Notes: generated by a model from the letters alone, not told the origin. A stretch of DNA of 64,000 nt from Flavobacteriales bacterium (GCA_016719225.1 JADKAN010000004.1:558001-622000); one strand, 5' to 3'. Numbered from the stretch's first letter, positions 28,183-37,233 are shown. A program made the numbers and translations.

Positions 28183-29217
28183 ATGACGCCGCGCTCACCC
28201 TTCGCAATATCACTGATGATGGCCGTGCTGGCCTCATTGGCAGTAGTAGCTGCCTTGCACCTTTTTCCAGCATTAGGCGGTACCGAAGTACCAATGCCCT
28301 TGATCGCCTTCACTGTGCTTGCCGTGTTCGTTGTCGCAGGTATAGGCGGCTATGTGTTCGTAAAGCGTTTCGTGCAAGCGCGTGTCGACCTGATCCACCG
28401 CACCGTGCATGGGGCACGTAGTGTTGGTGCGGGTTCTGTCAAGGCACCGAACGGCGACCTACTCGCGTTGGATGCCGAGGTGTCGGCTTGGGCCGGGAGC
28501 AAGCGTTCGGAAGTCCTTGAACTGCGGGAGCGCGAACGGTTCCGTCGGGAGTTCATCGGCAATCTTGCCCATGAGCTGCGCACTCCCACATTCAGTATAC
28601 AAGGCTATATCCTTACACTCTTGGAAGGGGGGCTGGAAGACCCGAAGGTGAACAGGAAATTCCTTGAACGCGCGAGCAGTGGCACCGAACGGATGGTCCG
28701 CATCATCGAGGACCTGGACCTCATTACCCAATTGGAAAGTGGTGTTATCGGGATAGCTGCGGAACCCATGGACCTTCGTAAGCTGGTGCAGGAGATGATG
28801 GATGACCTGCGCATTCCGGCACAGCAACGCAGAGTGACGTTGCACAACGCCATGCAGGATGAAGTCCTTGTACACGCCGACAGGGACCGCTTGGCGCAGG
28901 TCCTGCTCAATTTGCTGAACAACGCCATCCATTATGGAAAGGAGGGAGGCAGCTGCACGGTGCGCGCCTTCGATATCGGGGAACAGGTGCTGGTGGAAGT
29001 GGAGGACAACGGACCGGGCATCGCTGCGGAACACCTGCCGCGTTTGTTCGAGCGCTTTTACCGGGTGGGTAAAAGCCGCGCACGGAACGAAGGCGGAACG
29101 GGCCTGGGGCTTTCTATCGTGAAGCACATTATTGAGTCGCACGGCGGCACCATCGCGGTGAAGAGTACTGAAGGGCAGGGTACAACATTCAGTTTTACAT
29201 TGCCTGCAGCGCGTTGA
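28183..29217 (+). CDS. PhoR-like sensor histidine kinase
   Basis: A 344-residue kinase with two closely spaced transmembrane helices (about 9-28 and 37-58), hence almost no periplasmic sensor, as in PhoR. Then HisKA with AHELRTPTFSIQGY, N-box NLLNNAIHYGKEG, G1 DNGPGI, F-box FERFYR and G2 GGTGLGLSIVKHI. Probable partner of the PhoB-like regulator. I chose the ATG at 28183 over 28162 because of the -7 box spacing and because the membrane helix starts soon after. Confidence 0.9.
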   Translation: MTPRSPFAISLMMAVLASLAVVAALHLFPALGGTEVPMPLIAFTVLAVFVVAGIGGYVFVKRFVQARVDLIHRTVHGARSVGAGSVKAPNGDLLALDAEVSAWAGSKRSEVLELRERERFRREFIGNLAHELRTPTFSIQGYILTLLEGGLEDPKVNRKFLERASSGTERMVRIIEDLDLITQLESGVIGIAAEPMDLRKLVQEMMDDLRIPAQQRRVTLHNAMQDEVLVHADRDRLAQVLLNLLNNAIHYGKEGGSCTVRAFDIGEQVLVEVEDNGPGIAAEHLPRLFERFYRVGKSRARNEGGTGLGLSIVKHIIESHGGTIAVKSTEGQGTTFSFTLPAAR

Positions 29218-29237
29218 ACATCTTGTCTTGACCGGTA

Positions 29238-29280
29238 AAAAAAGAAAGCCCGCCGTGCGTTACGCACAGCGGGCTTTTTT
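29238..29280. terminator. Strong bidirectional terminator
   Basis: AAAGCCCGC and GTGCG pair with CGCAC and GCGGGCTTT around a TTA loop, one mismatch; A-rich before and T6 after. It separates the convergent kinase and lipoprotein genes and can serve both strands. Confidence 0.92.
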
Positions 29281-29303
29281 GGAAGGCTCCTTCGGCAAGG
29301 CGC

Positions 29304-30701
29304 TTAGTAGGCCGTGTTCTGTGGATCCCAGTTGCACCAACCGGCGGTCCAATCCTGTGTGCCGAAAGCACCACGGAACGTGACCTGTTGGAAGAAAGGG
29401 TCGCTCGCATGTCCAGTGAAATCGGCGCCACTTAGCAACGGTGAGCCACCGTTCGGTAGCAATACAGGTGCATTCAGGGCTATGGGAGTGGACAAGCCCA
29501 GATCGCTCACATTGGGTAGCACGCTATTGCCCCAACCGTTGGTATTGAACCAGGACGTGATGTCGAACGTGCTTCCGCTAGCGGTTTCCAATGCACTTGG
29601 GCAGCCCGCAACAACACAGCCGTGGATCTGTAGGTCGTTGTTCGCAGCATCGGCCTCGGTCAGCGTTCCGTCCAAGAGGATCCCCGTGGGGTAGCCTGCG
29701 AACACCGTGTTGTAAGCGTTGCAACGGCTGTTGCGTCGGATGTGCGCCGCGCGCTTGAACTGGGTGTTCGGTGTACCGCCGGAAACCGCGTACGGACCGA
29801 AGAAGGTGACGTTGCTGAAGATCGGCATGGTGTAAGGTGCTGCGGTGGAACCACTGGCATCGTTGTCGCTCTCGAAACCATTGCTTCCGCTTTGATCCGC
29901 GATGGATGGATCACGAAGTCCGAGGCAGAACTGCCCTTTCCCGCGGAAACCGTTGTCCGTGTCGAAATCATCGTCCCAACCTCGGAACGCCACGATGTTC
30001 CTCACGTTCACCGTTCCACCGAACCACTCATAGCTGTCGTCGCCGCTGTAGCTCACTTGGATGTGATCGATGGTGGTGCCGCTGCCCACTGCCCCCAAGG
30101 TCAGGCCATTGATCTCCTGGTTGGGTTGCAGCGCGATGCCCGGGAATTCGATGCGCACGTATTGCATCGTACCGCTGTTGTCCGCGTCGTTCGGGCTGCT
30201 GCCACCACCGTAGTACGCATCCGGACCTCCTTCAACGGTCGCTTCACCTCCCGGCTGGTTGTTGTTCGCCCGCCCGCAAAGGATGATACCTCCCCAATCC
30301 CCGTAATCACGGCTGCCCGCCGCCTGATTGCTGGTGAATACGATCGGTTGAGTGCTCGTACCCGTCGCGTTGATCTTCGCGCCCCGCTTGATGATCAAGG
30401 TGCCTTTGCTGTTCTTGTCCCCTTTGATCACCGTTCCCGGCTCAATGGTCAGGGTGGCGCCATCCTCCACATAGACGAATCCTTGGAGCAGCCACTGCTT
30501 GTTGCTGGTGAAGGTAAAGCTGGCCGACGAAGAGCCTTCCACCTTATTGGTGTTGTTGCCGAGGTCGGTGATGGTGAAGGCCGAAGCGGAGGTCGGCGGG
30601 GTGATCGGCGCTGTGGGGTCGTCCTTCTTACAGGCTGCCAACGTGATCAGGGCAACGCCGAGGAGCGAGCCGAGGATCTGCTTTTTGTTGAGGGAATTCA
30701 T
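29304..30701 (-). CDS. Secreted lipoprotein with beta-helix-like fold, partner of a TonB-dependent receptor
   Basis: A 465-residue protein with a lipoprotein signal peptide (lipobox LAAC) preceded by a good ribosome-binding AAAGGA. A Thr/Pro linker leads to a repetitive region with LTIEPGTVIKGD, GTLIIKRGAKI, DWGGIILCGRAN, YVRIEFPGI, YSGDDSYEWFGGTVNVRNIV and DDDFDTDNGFRGKGQF, consistent with a right-handed beta-helix. Homologues sit beside TonB-dependent receptors in Bacteroidota; here the receptor gene is directly upstream. Role unknown; a surface substrate-binding lipoprotein is a reasonable inference. Confidence 0.85.
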   Translation of the reverse strand: MNSLNKKQILGSLLGVALITLAACKKDDPTAPITPPTSASAFTITDLGNNTNKVEGSSSASFTFTSNKQWLLQGFVYVEDGATLTIEPGTVIKGDKNSKGTLIIKRGAKINATGTSTQPIVFTSNQAAGSRDYGDWGGIILCGRANNNQPGGEATVEGGPDAYYGGGSSPNDADNSGTMQYVRIEFPGIALQPNQEINGLTLGAVGSGTTIDHIQVSYSGDDSYEWFGGTVNVRNIVAFRGWDDDFDTDNGFRGKGQFCLGLRDPSIADQSGSNGFESDNDASGSTAAPYTMPIFSNVTFFGPYAVSGGTPNTQFKRAAHIRRNSRCNAYNTVFAGYPTGILLDGTLTEADAANNDLQIHGCVVAGCPSALETASGSTFDITSWFNTNGWGNSVLPNVSDLGLSTPIALNAPVLLPNGGSPLLSGADFTGHASDPFFQQVTFRGAFGTQDWTAGWCNWDPQNTAY

Positions 30702-30803
30702 CTTTCCTTTTGATGTTTTGTTTTTACACCACAAAGGCACCGCTCACATGTTGCTTGAATGTGCGCTGGACTTTACGAGATCGTTCCGTTGCATCACCAT
30801 GGT

Positions 30804-30809
30804 GTTAAG
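30804..30809. promoter_or_regulatory. Candidate regulatory element GTTAAG upstream of the lipoprotein gene
   Basis: GTTAAGCCTGTGCT here and GTTAAGCTTGTGTT at 33782 agree over 14 bases with two transitions. It lies in the 186-base gap between receptor and lipoprotein genes, which also holds CAAAGGCA (weak -7 box on the minus strand, 30732-30739). Confidence 0.3.
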
Positions 30810-30887
30810 CCTGTGCTGGTAAGGGGGAAAGCACGAAAGGCCGACCCGCTGGTCGACCTTTCATCGCATGGGCGAGATGTGCCTTGG

Positions 30888-33701
30888 TCAAAGGGTGTAG
30901 GTCAATCCTCCCGTGATATAGGCACCTCGACGGAAACTGGTGATCACCGCGTCCGATCCGCCGATCCGACCATCCGCATTGCTGTCCTGCTGTAATAAGG
31001 TGCGTGTGTCCAAGATGTTCTGCAAGCCGAACTTCAAGGCAAAATGTTCTCCAAGGTCCTTGCCAATAGTGATGTCCAGCCCGTTGGCAGGCATCTCATA
31101 AATGTCCGGTGTTCCGAAACTGCCTACGGCGTAAAGACGCTTCCCGAAGGTGTTGTACATCACATTGAACTGGAATTTCGTAGCGCTATCCGTGTAGAAC
31201 AAGCCGGCATTCACGACGTATGGACTTTGCCCCATCATCGGCCTGTTCTGGTCCTGGCCAACTGCATTTGCGCCCAAGGTGACCTTGCTGTTGATCAAGG
31301 TGCCGTTGAACAAAATGCCCATACGTTCCAGGATCCTGCTCTTCGTGAAGGGTGAGAAGGAGCGCCGTAGCTCCACTTCGGCACCGATACTTTGAGCGCT
31401 TTGCGCGTTTTTGTAAGTGAAGTTGCGCGTTCCACCCGACCCTGCACCCGGAACGAAGAACATTTCAATGGGGTCCGTGAACGATTTACGGAACACCCCA
31501 ACGCTGAACACCTCGCCCATGTCCGGGTAAATTTCCAAGCGTGCATCCAGGTTGGCAATGGTCGCCGTGGTGAGTGCCGGATTTCCGTAGAGTACGTTGT
31601 TGCTGCTGAAGTCGTAGAAAGAGAAAGGAGCGAGCTCGCGGAATTCAGGCCGGTTGAGGGTGTTGCTCCAAGCCACGCGTACCAAGGAGCGCTCAGTGAT
31701 GTTCCAGGATGCATTGACAGAGGGGAGCACATGGGTAAGGGGATTGTCCACGCGCACTTTTTCGCCGCCGTACGTGGCTCCGTCCAGCTCCTGCCTGTTG
31801 TGTTCCACCCGCACCCCGCCGCTTAGCACGAACAACTTCGCCCACCTCACCGTGGTGCCTGCATAACCCGCGAACAAGGTGTTCGCAGCGGTGTAGCTGT
31901 CGCTCGGGTTGGTGCCTTCTTCCAGTTTGAAACCGTCGGTGCCGTTGATGTTCGCATCGCTAAAAATGGCATCGAGCGGAAGTGTGGCCAGCGCATTATT
32001 GAACTGTCCGGTATTGGCTTTGCGGAAGCTCATCCACCGGGCGCTGAAATCACGGTCTTTCCGCTCCGCAAGCCCACCCGCACGGACCACGGCGCGGAGG
32101 TCGCTGCCCGCTTTGCCCAAGTCCTGCGCTAGTCCCAGTTTGCCGGTAACGGTGCGTTCGTCCAGATCGCTGTAGAACCGGCCGGCATCAAGCGTGGACG
32201 CGGTGGGAGCGATCACCACTTGGAAAGGCGCATCATTTTCGCCGATGTTCCTAACAGTGCGCACCCGTCGGTAGTCCGGCTCTTTGCCGAGCGCGCGGCC
32301 GTAACCCAGCGTCCAATCCACGTGGCTGCGATCCTGCATCAGGTCGTGTTTGCCTTGGAGCTGCCCTGCATAAAGCGTGCGCTGGGTATAGTGGTATGCG
32401 AAGTTGCGCACGTCGAAACCTTCTTCCATGTTCTGTCCGGTCCGAACAGTGGTCTGGTTCTGACCAACTTGGTCGAACAGGTTGCGGAACTCCAATTTCG
32501 TTCCGGTACCGATCAATGCGCTCCAATTATGCATCACGCCCAAGCGGGCCGACCGGATGTTCTCTTGGTCGTTGTAGCGGTAAATGGTGTCGTTCTGTTG
32601 CGTGGCCGCATCGAATGCATTGTAGTTGTAGTTCTGCGCGACGTAACTGCTGCTGGTGTTGGACAGATCGATGGAGGTGACTGTGCCATACTGGTTCTTG
32701 GCATCTTCTTTTCCGTACCGGTGTGCTATTAATAGGCCGAAGCGTTGGTCCGGTCCGGCCATGCGGGATGTTGTGTTCCACGTGTTCGGAAGTTCACGGC
32801 CCAAGGTTGACAACCGGCTGGGGTCGTTCACGGTGTTCAAGTGTTCAGGAAAATCCGAAGGAAGGCTGCGCGACCCATTGTCGAAGCCCAGAAAGTCCGT
32901 CTTGCCGGTCTGGTCCATCTGCATGTCGTGGAACGTGGTTCCGCTCCGGATCCCCGTGCCATAGCTCACTTTTATCTCGTTCCGGCTTGGAACGCCCATC
33001 GTGGAAAGTTCGATGATGCCTCCTGCGAATTCACCCGGCAGTTCGGGTGCTCCGGTCTTGTAGACCATCATCCGGTCAAGGGCCCCGCTTGGCAAAAGAT
33101 CGAAGCTGAACGCCTTGCGATCAGGCTCCATGCTCGGTGCCGTTACGCCGTTCAACAGGACGGTGTTGTACCGGTCAGCAAGGCCGCGCACCATCACGAA
33201 GCGGTCGCCTTGCAGCGTTACGCCCGGCACCCGCTTCACCACATCAGCAGCGGTGCGGTCCTGTCCCTTCGCGATCTGTTCGCGACCAACTCCGTTGGCC
33301 AATTGGTCGCTGTTGCGTACGGCCAACATCACTGCGCTCTCTGAAGATATGCGGCGTTCGCGTATTACCTGTACGGTTTCCATCTCCTGGCCGCCGTCCT
33401 GCAAGGGAATGTTCACCTGCACCGTACTACCGGCCGCTACGGAAACCAGTTTCTCCATATTGGGTCGGCCGACCAAGCTGACCACCAAAGTAATGTCGCC
33501 CGGTGGTGTAGTAATGCTGAAATGACCGTCAAGGTCGGTGCTTACCCCGGCTGAGGTGCCCTTCACAAGCACGTTGGCGAAAGGTTGTGGCTCTGCAGCC
33601 CCGTTCTCCATGGCCGTCACCAAACCTTCAATGCGGCCTGGTTGCGCGGTGAGTGTAGTGACCAGTAGAACGGAGAAGGCCAGCAGTATGGTACGGATCA
33701 T
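30888..33701 (-). CDS. TonB-dependent outer-membrane receptor
   Basis: A 937-residue receptor. Signal peptide (1-19), CarboxypepD_reg-like domain (about 22-105, with FANVLVKGTSAGVSTDLDGHF), plug domain (about 120-240: GVTLQGDRFVMVRGLADRYN, NGVTAPSMEPDRKAFSFDLLP, GEFAGGIIELST), and a 22-strand barrel ending in YTL with ITGGLTYTL as last strand. The NRPEFRELAPFSFYDF motif is usual for this barrel family. Substrate unknown; context next to a phosphate two-component system and Na/Pi transporter suggests a phosphate-containing ligand (inference). Probably cotranscribed with the lipoprotein gene. Confidence 0.94.
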   Translation of the reverse strand: MIRTILLAFSVLLVTTLTAQPGRIEGLVTAMENGAAEPQPFANVLVKGTSAGVSTDLDGHFSITTPPGDITLVVSLVGRPNMEKLVSVAAGSTVQVNIPLQDGGQEMETVQVIRERRISSESAVMLAVRNSDQLANGVGREQIAKGQDRTAADVVKRVPGVTLQGDRFVMVRGLADRYNTVLLNGVTAPSMEPDRKAFSFDLLPSGALDRMMVYKTGAPELPGEFAGGIIELSTMGVPSRNEIKVSYGTGIRSGTTFHDMQMDQTGKTDFLGFDNGSRSLPSDFPEHLNTVNDPSRLSTLGRELPNTWNTTSRMAGPDQRFGLLIAHRYGKEDAKNQYGTVTSIDLSNTSSSYVAQNYNYNAFDAATQQNDTIYRYNDQENIRSARLGVMHNWSALIGTGTKLEFRNLFDQVGQNQTTVRTGQNMEEGFDVRNFAYHYTQRTLYAGQLQGKHDLMQDRSHVDWTLGYGRALGKEPDYRRVRTVRNIGENDAPFQVVIAPTASTLDAGRFYSDLDERTVTGKLGLAQDLGKAGSDLRAVVRAGGLAERKDRDFSARWMSFRKANTGQFNNALATLPLDAIFSDANINGTDGFKLEEGTNPSDSYTAANTLFAGYAGTTVRWAKLFVLSGGVRVEHNRQELDGATYGGEKVRVDNPLTHVLPSVNASWNITERSLVRVAWSNTLNRPEFRELAPFSFYDFSSNNVLYGNPALTTATIANLDARLEIYPDMGEVFSVGVFRKSFTDPIEMFFVPGAGSGGTRNFTYKNAQSAQSIGAEVELRRSFSPFTKSRILERMGILFNGTLINSKVTLGANAVGQDQNRPMMGQSPYVVNAGLFYTDSATKFQFNVMYNTFGKRLYAVGSFGTPDIYEMPANGLDITIGKDLGEHFALKFGLQNILDTRTLLQQDSNADGRIGGSDAVITSFRRGAYITGGLTYTL

Positions 33702-33781
33702 TCGCTTCGTGGCCCAGGACGAAATGCCTGGAACACGGGCGCAAAGGACCGGTCCGCTTCTTACCCCCGCCTTGACCCGCG

Positions 33782-33787
33782 GTTAAG
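33782..33787. promoter_or_regulatory. Candidate regulatory element GTTAAG upstream of the TonB receptor
   Basis: Fourth occurrence of the hexamer in this cluster, 80 bases upstream of the receptor ATG and 32 bases beyond a weak -7 box (CAAAGGAC, 33742-33749, minus strand). Confidence 0.3.
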
Positions 33788-33793
33788 CTTGTG

Positions 33794-34582
33794 TTATGCC
33801 TTCATGGTTCCCGCCTTGCGGTCCCGGAAGGTGTGGCCTTTGATCGGTTCCTCCAAGAACCACCAGTTCGGGACCTCGCCCTTGCCGCCACGTTCCTTCC
33901 ACATGTCCACCAGATTTTCCTGCAGCACCGCTGTGGCTTCCTCCTTGTTGTCGCAGACGTGTACGAAGCTTAATTCTTTTTCTCCAATGGTGCCTGCCCC
34001 GATCATCTGCTCCAATTGTTCCAACATCGGCGCCCAGTATTTCCTACTGTAAAGAATGATGGGGAAACCCTTCACCTTGCCCGTTTGGATCAAGGTGACC
34101 GTCTCGAATAGTTCGTCCACAGTGCCTGCACCGCCGGGCATCACCACGAAACAGACGCTGTATTTCAGCAACAACACCTTGCGCACGAAGAAATGATCGA
34201 AAGTGAGGTCCACGTCCAGGTACGGGTTTGCGTACTGTTCATGCGGCAGTACGATGTTGCAGCCAACGCTTGTTGCACCCACATCGCGTGCGCCGCGGTT
34301 CGCGGCCTCCATTACGCCCGGTCCGCCGCCTGTCATGATGGTGAAGCCCACCCGGCCGACGCGCCGGGCAAGGGATCGCGTTTCTTCGTAGAACGGATGG
34401 TCTTCCTTGAATCGTGCACTGCCGAAGAACGTTACGCAGGGTCCTACGAAATGGAGCTTTCGAAAGCCATAAAAGAACTGCTGCGCAATGTGGAGAAGCG
34501 TTTTGAATTCTCTCCACCGTGAGCGCGGGCCGCTGAGGAAGCTGAGGTCGATCTTCGAACGATCGATGTTTTTTGGGGCCAT
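33794..34582 (-). CDS. LOG family protein (nucleotide 5'-monophosphate phosphoribohydrolase type)
   Basis: A 262-residue Rossmann-like protein with FFGSARF, MTGGGPGVMEAANRGA and the catalytic MPGGAGTVDELFE motif, the signature of the lysine-decarboxylase-like/LOG family that cleaves nucleoside monophosphates (cytokinin riboside monophosphate in plants and some bacteria). The bacterial substrate here is not known. TACCTTCG, a near-perfect -7 box, lies 4 bases before the ATG. Confidence 0.92.
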   Translation of the reverse strand: MAPKNIDRSKIDLSFLSGPRSRWREFKTLLHIAQQFFYGFRKLHFVGPCVTFFGSARFKEDHPFYEETRSLARRVGRVGFTIMTGGGPGVMEAANRGARDVGATSVGCNIVLPHEQYANPYLDVDLTFDHFFVRKVLLLKYSVCFVVMPGGAGTVDELFETVTLIQTGKVKGFPIILYSRKYWAPMLEQLEQMIGAGTIGEKELSFVHVCDNKEEATAVLQENLVDMWKERGGKGEVPNWWFLEEPIKGHTFRDRKAGTMKA

Positions 34583-34586
34583 GGGG

Positions 34587-34594
34587 CGAAGGTA
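34587..34594 (-). promoter_or_regulatory. -7 box TACCTTCG, 4 nt before the LOG-family ATG
   Basis: One mismatch to TAnnTTTG; followed by CCCC and the ATG. Confidence 0.4.
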
Positions 34595-34735
34595 CCTTGG
34601 TACGTTGCGTGGTCACTTTGGTTCCTGCGAAGTTGTCAGGCTTCACCGGGGAATAAACGAGCTGCATCTTGAACGCATTGCTGGAACAACGAACATTCTG
34701 GCAGACCTGACCTGTATATTTTCATGACTATTTGG

Positions 34736-34768
34736 TTTGAACTCAGGATCGGACCACGCGTAATTTTG
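34736..34768 (+). promoter_or_regulatory. Complete Bacteroidota promoter TTTG-N21-TAATTTTG
   Basis: Both elements are exact: TTTG at 34736-34739 and TAATTTTG at 34761-34768, spaced 21 nt. The ATG at 34773 follows after only TGTT, so the message should be leaderless. Best example of the pattern in the window. Confidence 0.75.
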
Positions 34769-34772
34769 TGTT

Positions 34773-36305
34773 ATGAAACTCGGAAATACGATAGTGTTGG
34801 CGTGCATAGTGGGTTTCGCCTCCCCTGCGGTTTTCAGCCAATCCGCTTTTGATGCGACTTACGATTTTGGTGACTATGGGTCGCAGATATATTATCCATC
34901 TTGCCCGGATGGAGAGGGTGGGTACCGGCTCTTCAGATTTAAAGCGACAGAAGGTGGTACACTTGGCGTGGTCGCACTTCATTTGAATGGTGTGGGAACC
35001 GAGTTGGATGCAATCGGATATACGGGGCAAGGAATGGGTGGTCCGCAGCAAGCGTTCCTAATGCCTGATTCCAGCACCGTACTTCGAGCAGATGCTTCCA
35101 TCCTTAGGATTGATCGATCAGGGGAAATCGTTTCGTTGACGGGCCTGTTACCTGAACCAGGTCCCGGTTCCACAATGTGCATGGCCCCGGTCAACAATAA
35201 TATCTGGGTGGCTATTAATGATGTTCAGGACTCTCCCGTCTATCATGAAGTGTTGAGGGTTCTTGAGATCGGCATGGACGGCTCGGTCCTGCAGCAACGC
35301 TCTTTCCACACTCCTTTTCCCCACCTTCAGTCAATATCCATACTGACTTTACCGGATTCTGGATTTGTTCTTGCAGGCAAGCTTGTCAATTCTGCAAGTG
35401 ATAGCATTTTGATCACCTCCTTCAGTAGTGATTTGGATAATAATTGGAGCAAGTCCGGACAAGTGAGCTTCGGCTCCGTTGCTCCTATCCAACTAACGAA
35501 TTTGTCCGATAGCTCGTTTGCGGTGATCTGGGATGGGGACTTCGGTGGTCATGGAGGCTTACTGAAATTGGGAACGGACGGAGAAATGTTGTCATACCAA
35601 ATGCACAGCATGCCAGAACTTGGTGATGCAGAACCTCTTGCGGATGGTGGTTGGCTATTCCTGAACGGTTCCGATTTCGACCATTCAGTCATCCGGCACT
35701 TTAGCGTTGATGGCGCGCTGTTGGGAAGTGGCACTGTCTCTGGTCAGTGGCTTGGCCAGATCCACCCTGCTGCTCAACCCGGCTGGTGGGATGTGTTGTC
35801 CGGTACCGCGAACGTACAATTGTCCATGGATCATTTCAATTTGCTGGATGGCACTTGTCTTGTACCGCCGATCTGGTCGGTTACCATGGAAATAAGCAGT
35901 ATGGAACTTGTGGATCTTCAGTTGGAAATGGATACCACTTCCATCACGTCGGTTCCAATGGGCTGCACTTCCTACCCGGTTAGCCTCACGCGCACTGTTG
36001 GGTGCGGCACCGCCGGGATTGAAGAACATGCTGCACGCCCTGCAGCGCGATGCGAACAGATGATGCACGCTGATGGCGGAAAAATTGCCGTGTTGATCGA
36101 TATCGCAGCCACTGAGATCCCGAAGGTGCGACTATTGGACGCAATAGGAAGAGAGCTGCCGCACTCGAGGATGGAATGGAGTACACTTCACGGCAACACG
36201 CGCACCTTACGTTTTCAACAACCGCAGGCCAGCGGAATGGCGATCCTTCAGCTGGAAGGAAAGGAAGGTTCCGTAGGATGCAAGTTGATCCTTGGGTTGG
36301 AATAG
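34773..36305 (+). CDS. Secreted protein of unknown function, possible degenerate T9SS tail
   Basis: A 510-residue protein with a signal peptide (MKLGNTIVLACIVGFASPAVFS) and a series of WD/kelch-like blades (repeated GLLKLGTDGEML, ADGGWLFLNGSDFD, DSGFVLAGKLV) that suggest a beta-propeller. The last 80 residues (IPKVRLLDAIGRELPHSRMEW) resemble a T9SS type A sorting domain. Its DNA is clearly less GC-rich than its neighbours. It resembles the protein at 37351 in overall plan. Function unknown. Confidence 0.78.
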   Translation: MKLGNTIVLACIVGFASPAVFSQSAFDATYDFGDYGSQIYYPSCPDGEGGYRLFRFKATEGGTLGVVALHLNGVGTELDAIGYTGQGMGGPQQAFLMPDSSTVLRADASILRIDRSGEIVSLTGLLPEPGPGSTMCMAPVNNNIWVAINDVQDSPVYHEVLRVLEIGMDGSVLQQRSFHTPFPHLQSISILTLPDSGFVLAGKLVNSASDSILITSFSSDLDNNWSKSGQVSFGSVAPIQLTNLSDSSFAVIWDGDFGGHGGLLKLGTDGEMLSYQMHSMPELGDAEPLADGGWLFLNGSDFDHSVIRHFSVDGALLGSGTVSGQWLGQIHPAAQPGWWDVLSGTANVQLSMDHFNLLDGTCLVPPIWSVTMEISSMELVDLQLEMDTTSITSVPMGCTSYPVSLTRTVGCGTAGIEEHAARPAARCEQMMHADGGKIAVLIDIAATEIPKVRLLDAIGRELPHSRMEWSTLHGNTRTLRFQQPQASGMAILQLEGKEGSVGCKLILGLE

Positions 36306-36318
36306 AGTTGTGTCTGTA

Positions 36319-37233
36319 CTAAAGCACCACCAAACGCCTTGTCATTATTCCCGTGCCGTTAATTTCCAATTGGATAAAGTACACCCCGGCATGACCCAAT
36401 GTGAATGTTCCTGATGCTGGGATCGAATGTTCCAGCACCAACCGTCCACTGCTATCCAACAATCGTACATGTGCATCCACCATCCCCGGCGTTAACGTGA
36501 TCGAAATGTGCTGACCTGCGAACACTATGGAAGGCGAAACGGTGAAGCCTTCATTCCCGCCAAGTTCCTGAACTGCCGTTACGAGTCCACACTGCGGATA
36601 TTGTGGGTTCAACCAAGAAATTGGCGGCGGAGGTGGTGGTTCCGGCATTGGGAAAATATTCTCCTCGTAACAACGAAGGCCATTGTAAGTCTCACCATCG
36701 CACGCAGCATAGATCCATGTGAAAGGCGCTGAACCGCCGAGCTGCTCCGTGATCACACCACCCAATGGGCAGAACAACTCCCATTGTCGTGAGCTTTGGT
36801 CAACGGTGAGCGTGCGCAAGGAAACGCCTCCAATGATCACATGGCCGGTATCCGAAACGGCCCAATCCAATGTGTCCCTGAACGCATCCTGGCTGATCGG
36901 TGTGGACCATGTATCGCCCGGAACGGCATTCCAACGGAACAACAGTTGGTATTGCTGGAGGTCCTCATTGAAGTAGTACATGGAGTCGTTCGATACGCTG
37001 AAGTAATGAACGACTTCGTAGCAGCCGAACCAGCCTGAAGCAGTGGTGACCTTGCTGCACAGCCTGCCGTTGACCACGGTGTCGGAGAGCACCTGCAATA
37101 CGGCTATAGTGCTATCGGGCCCGCAGCAGCTGCCTTGCGTGTAGGTCCATTGTGATCCGATCGGAGCGAACGGCGTTTGCCCATGCGAAGTGAAGTAAAA
37201 GAGGAGCGGAAGTATGAGCAGTGCGGTTCTCAT
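36319..37233 (-). CDS. Secreted protein with T9SS type A sorting domain
   Basis: A 304-residue protein: signal peptide (1-18), an N-terminal domain with IGSQWTYTQGSCCGPDS as in Bacteroidota proteins of unknown function, a proline-rich hinge with six consecutive prolines (about residue 205), and a C-terminal T9SS type A domain (FTVSPSIVF, VRLLDSSGRLVLEHSI, GVYFIQLEINGTGIMTRRLVVL). It should be exported across the outer membrane by T9SS. It converges on the gene at 34773 with a 13-base gap. Confidence 0.83.
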   Translation of the reverse strand: MRTALLILPLLFYFTSHGQTPFAPIGSQWTYTQGSCCGPDSTIAVLQVLSDTVVNGRLCSKVTTASGWFGCYEVVHYFSVSNDSMYYFNEDLQQYQLLFRWNAVPGDTWSTPISQDAFRDTLDWAVSDTGHVIIGGVSLRTLTVDQSSRQWELFCPLGGVITEQLGGSAPFTWIYAACDGETYNGLRCYEENIFPMPEPPPPPPISWLNPQYPQCGLVTAVQELGGNEGFTVSPSIVFAGQHISITLTPGMVDAHVRLLDSSGRLVLEHSIPASGTFTLGHAGVYFIQLEINGTGIMTRRLVVL

